Source: JAUXFK01 sp034189035
GTDB lineage: Bacteria; Desulfobacterota; UBA8473
Direction of reading: 5' to 3'
DNA length: 7,798 nt
Assembly: GCA_034189035.1 (NCBI GenBank)
Contig: JAXHVA010000156.1
Span: 1-7,798, forward strand
Part shown: positions 6,435 through 7,798 of the stretch, in pieces
Numbering within the stretch: the stretch's first letter is position 1
Layout: each line of letters begins with the position of its first letter
Position numbers and translations under genes: made by a program
Notes under the pieces: model-generated
The model's input: only the letters and a program-made list of their open reading frames with translations
What the model was told of the DNA's origin: nothing
Database searches by the model: none

Positions 6435-6693
6435 GAAACGTTTTACGTAGTTAACGAGATCCTGATTGGAGAGACGGCGATGATGTCGTGCCTTGTGACG
6501 ACGCTTAAGTGCCTTAGCGTCCATAATAACAATAAATGGTACAATCGTATTCTGGCCCGTTGTGACTGAATTTCCGGCTAACAGTTGTATGGTGTAGGTT
6601 TATCCTTCGAGCAATTTTGCGCAGGCTTAACCCGGCACATGTTAAATGGCTGATAAGATATCGTTCCTTTTCGGTAAGATGGGTATAGGGCAT
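6435..6693 (-). pseudogene. IS30-family transposase, N-terminal remnant, frameshifted
   Basis: ATG at 6691-6693 follows AAGGAG (6700-6705) at a 6-base spacing. The product begins MPYTHLTEKERYLI and has a helix-turn-helix (LSLRKIARRINLHHTTVSR), then NGPEYDCTIYCYY; this order is the standard IS30 N-terminus. The frame stops at 6514-6516. Adding one base at about 6523 gives YYWDAKALKRRHKARHHRRL and SNQDLVNYV, which is how IS30 proteins continue, so there was a one-base loss. IS30 similarity ends near 6440, after about 80 residues of a protein that is usually more than 300 long, and the same open frame runs on into IS200-like transposase sequence. The DDE domain is missing. It sits just downstream of the flavodoxin-ferredoxin relic; the sequence at about 6720-6755 may include the element's left end, but I could not verify a repeat. 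Confidence 0.75.
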
Positions 6694-6805
6694 GGCGGGC
6701 TCCTTCTGGGTGTAAGGTTAATCGTACTTCCTATACTACCAGAAACCCTATCATGTCCTACAGTTATTTTAAGTAGTGTTCTTTTGAAGTTGAATTTACC
6801 GTGGC

Positions 6806-7054
6806 TTATGGTAAAATTTTAATTGTATTGGTTATATGCTTCAATAATTGTTTTTCTTTTTGAAAAATTGCTTGTTTCGGACAATAATTAACACAACGCA
6901 TTAATTGTTCAAAGGTTTTTGCCCATTTAAGTTTTTTATCTACAATTTGTATACTATCTGTTGGACATATTTTTTCACACAATCCACATGAATCACACGT
7001 TTCATCAGTTCTAGAATTTCTCCATAAATTACTGACGCCTAACCATTTGAACAA
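6806..7054 (-). pseudogene. EFR1-like ferredoxin half (4Fe-4S domain) of a broken flavodoxin-ferredoxin gene
   Basis: This frame carries the C-terminal ferredoxin domain: KWLGVSNLWRNSRTDE, then a full cluster motif C-D-S-C-G-L-C-E-K-I-C-P, and a second motif that keeps only the last two cysteines (FEQLMRCVNYCP; the first two positions are Phe and Leu). It starts in the frame at TTG 7052-7054, but that is not a real start: the same frame reads FYKNYYLF just upstream and continues the flavodoxin half. The normal protein is one chain, a flavodoxin domain followed by two 4Fe-4S clusters, used in electron transfer in anaerobes. The domain ends at 6806-6808 with no clear terminator. The region is far more AT-rich than the channel or integrase genes. 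Confidence 0.7.
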
Positions 7055-7497
7055 ATAATAATTTTTATAGAAACTAAATTTACTATCCTAGATGGATAGT
7101 AAAAAACATGATGATGCACATCATTTAGAATGTCTTGTGCTATTTCCTTTGATTTTGTTACGGCACTGTTGATTATCAATTGAGTTTCTTCTTTTGATGG
7201 CGGATTCATTGATACTGTCCAATTTATATGCATCTGAATAACATTACTATAAGTTACATTAAGTCCTTTCTTGTTCAAAATTTTAGTAATTTCCTTAACA
7301 GAAAAACCTGATTCATCTGAGTCACCTTCTGTAATCAACACAAAAGTACTTATTGGATTTTTAAATTTAGGCAAACTTAATAAATATTTCCTGTATATTC
7401 GTGGAATTCCAAACGCATAAACTGGAAAACAAAATCCAATTAAATCGGCTTCTTCGTTAATATTAGATTTGTCTGTAATAGAAGAAAGTGTATTCAT
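7039..7497 (-). pseudogene. EFR1-like flavodoxin half, 5'-truncated by an IS3 element and frameshifted
   Basis: The frame begins inside a flavodoxin fold: ADLIGFCFPVYAFGIPRI is the conserved aromatic loop and strand of EFR1-type flavodoxin-ferredoxins. VLITEGDSDESG and a helical C-terminal part follow. The N-terminal strand and the SGTGNT-type FMN phosphate loop, some 50-70 residues, are missing, because the IS3 repeat starts 2 bases before the apparent ATG. At the 3' end the frame reads NLVSIKIIICSNG and stops at 7039-7041. Restoring one T at about 7072 (GTTTC to GTTTTC) gives NLVFYKNYYLFKWLG and joins the ferredoxin half, the normal order for the family. No ribosome site precedes the ATG. 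Truncated and frameshifted, it is very unlikely to be functional. Confidence 0.75.
7079..7103. repeat. Perfect inverted repeat, 10-base arms and 5-base loop
   Basis: TTTACTATCC, then TAGAT, then GGATAGTAAA. It lies inside the flavodoxin relic a few bases upstream (in gene direction) of the frameshift point. It has no terminator-like T run in the gene's direction and no other copy in the window. Confidence 0.5.
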
Positions 7498-7498
7498 A

Positions 7499-7516
7499 CC
7501 CCGTTTTAGTGGACAC
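7499..7516 (+). repeat. IS3 left terminal inverted repeat
   Basis: CCCCGTTTTAGTGGACAC, partner of the repeat at 104-121 (14 of 18 matched on opposite strands). It lies 43 bases upstream of orfA, the expected spacing for an IS3-group left end, and marks where the flavodoxin gene is cut. The exact outermost base may be slightly to the left. Confidence 0.8.
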
Positions 7517-7559
7517 TCATAAGAGCCTCAAGTAAATAAAAGAGGGAAAGGAGTGATCC

Positions 7560-7798
7560 ATGAGTAAAAAGAGGAAGAAATATGATTCAACATTTAAATT
7601 AGAAGCGATCCGCCTCGTCAACGAGGAGGGACGCAAGGTCTCAGAGGTGGAGCGTAGCCTGGATATCAGCAGGGGTTCGTTGGCGCGCTGGATAAGGGAA
7701 AAGAAAGCTGATCCGGAAAAAGCCTTTCCAGGTAAAGGTCGTCTTAAAGCCAAGGATGAAGAGATCCACAGGTTGAAACAAGAGTTAAAAAAGGTACA
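7560..7798 (+). CDS. IS3-family transposase OrfA, N-terminal part (partial)
   Basis: ATG at 7560-7562 is preceded by AAAGGAG (7547-7553) at a 6-base spacing. Seventy-nine residues are visible before the window ends. They comprise a basic start (MSKKRKKYDSTFKLEAIRLV), a helix-turn-helix (VSEVERSLDISRGSLARWIR), the family-typical ADPEKAFPGKGRL, and the beginning of a leucine-zipper-like helix (KDEEIHRLKQELKKV). OrfA binds the terminal repeats and is the N-terminal part of the OrfAB transposase. The full family protein is usually about 90-100 residues, so only its end and the frameshift signal are outside the window. No damage is seen. Confidence 0.92.
   Translation, partial: MSKKRKKYDSTFKLEAIRLVNEEGRKVSEVERSLDISRGSLARWIREKKADPEKAFPGKGRLKAKDEEIHRLKQELKKV

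Larger units (their letters stand above)
7499..7798 (+). mobile_element. IS3-family insertion sequence, left-hand end (partial)
   Basis: Terminal repeat plus the start of orfA, running off the window. It is inserted into the flavodoxin-ferredoxin gene. It has the same orientation as the IS3 end at 1-121, so about 7.4 kb of DNA lies between two IS3 ends in direct orientation. Confidence 0.85.

Noticed and set aside
6781..6815. Terminator hairpin after the ferredoxin relic (TTTACC, loop, GGTAAA)
   Set aside because: Only 6-base arms with a 9-base loop, and no T run in the gene's direction.
1..7798. CRISPR array, tRNA, rRNA or a multi-gene defence system
   Set aside because: No regularly spaced identical repeats, no cloverleaf or rRNA sequence recognised, and no cluster of intact genes that would form such a system.

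Overview
The window is a decayed, transposon-rich accessory region of a bacterial genome. Its anaerobic-type flavodoxin-ferredoxin gene, tandem-RCK potassium channel, integron-type integrase and IS3/IS30/IS110 family content would fit an anaerobic Desulfobacterota-like (deltaproteobacterial) genome. That assignment is inference and is weakly supported. Base composition is patchy: 6.8-7.5 kb is very AT-rich, while the integrase relic and the channel gene are much less so, which suggests a mosaic of separate acquisitions.

Layout. Bases 1-121 are the last 32 codons of an IS3-family OrfB plus the right terminal repeat. Bases 176-1879 (minus) hold an intact K+ channel with one pore and two RCK domains. 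Bases 1880-2598 hold no convincing gene but contain a diverged 92-base tandem duplication. Bases 2599-3189 (plus) are a broken integron integrase with two nonsense codons, at least three frame changes and no C-terminus. Bases 3190-4053 are non-coding and contain several inverted and direct repeats. Bases 4054-4299 (plus) are the C-terminal relic of an IS110-family transposase, followed by an orphan coding fragment to 4595. Bases 4716-5948 (minus) encode an apparently intact 410-residue four-TM membrane protein with a large extracytoplasmic coiled-coil domain, of unknown function. Bases 6040-6693 (minus) are an IS30 transposase N-terminus joined to a REP-associated (IS200-like) transposase C-terminus, both frameshifted. 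Bases 6806-7497 (minus) are an EFR1-like flavodoxin-ferredoxin gene broken by a frameshift and cut at its 5' end by an IS3 element, which begins near 7499 and runs off the window with its orfA reading rightward.

The genes do not form one pathway. Only the K+ channel and the coiled-coil membrane protein look functional. The rest is mobile-element debris between two IS3 ends in the same orientation. I found no CRISPR array, rRNA, tRNA or defence operon. The least explained items are the 410-residue membrane protein, the repeat-dense block at 3580-3975, and the 92-base repeats on the 5' side of the integron integrase relic, which might be worn attC or attI material.
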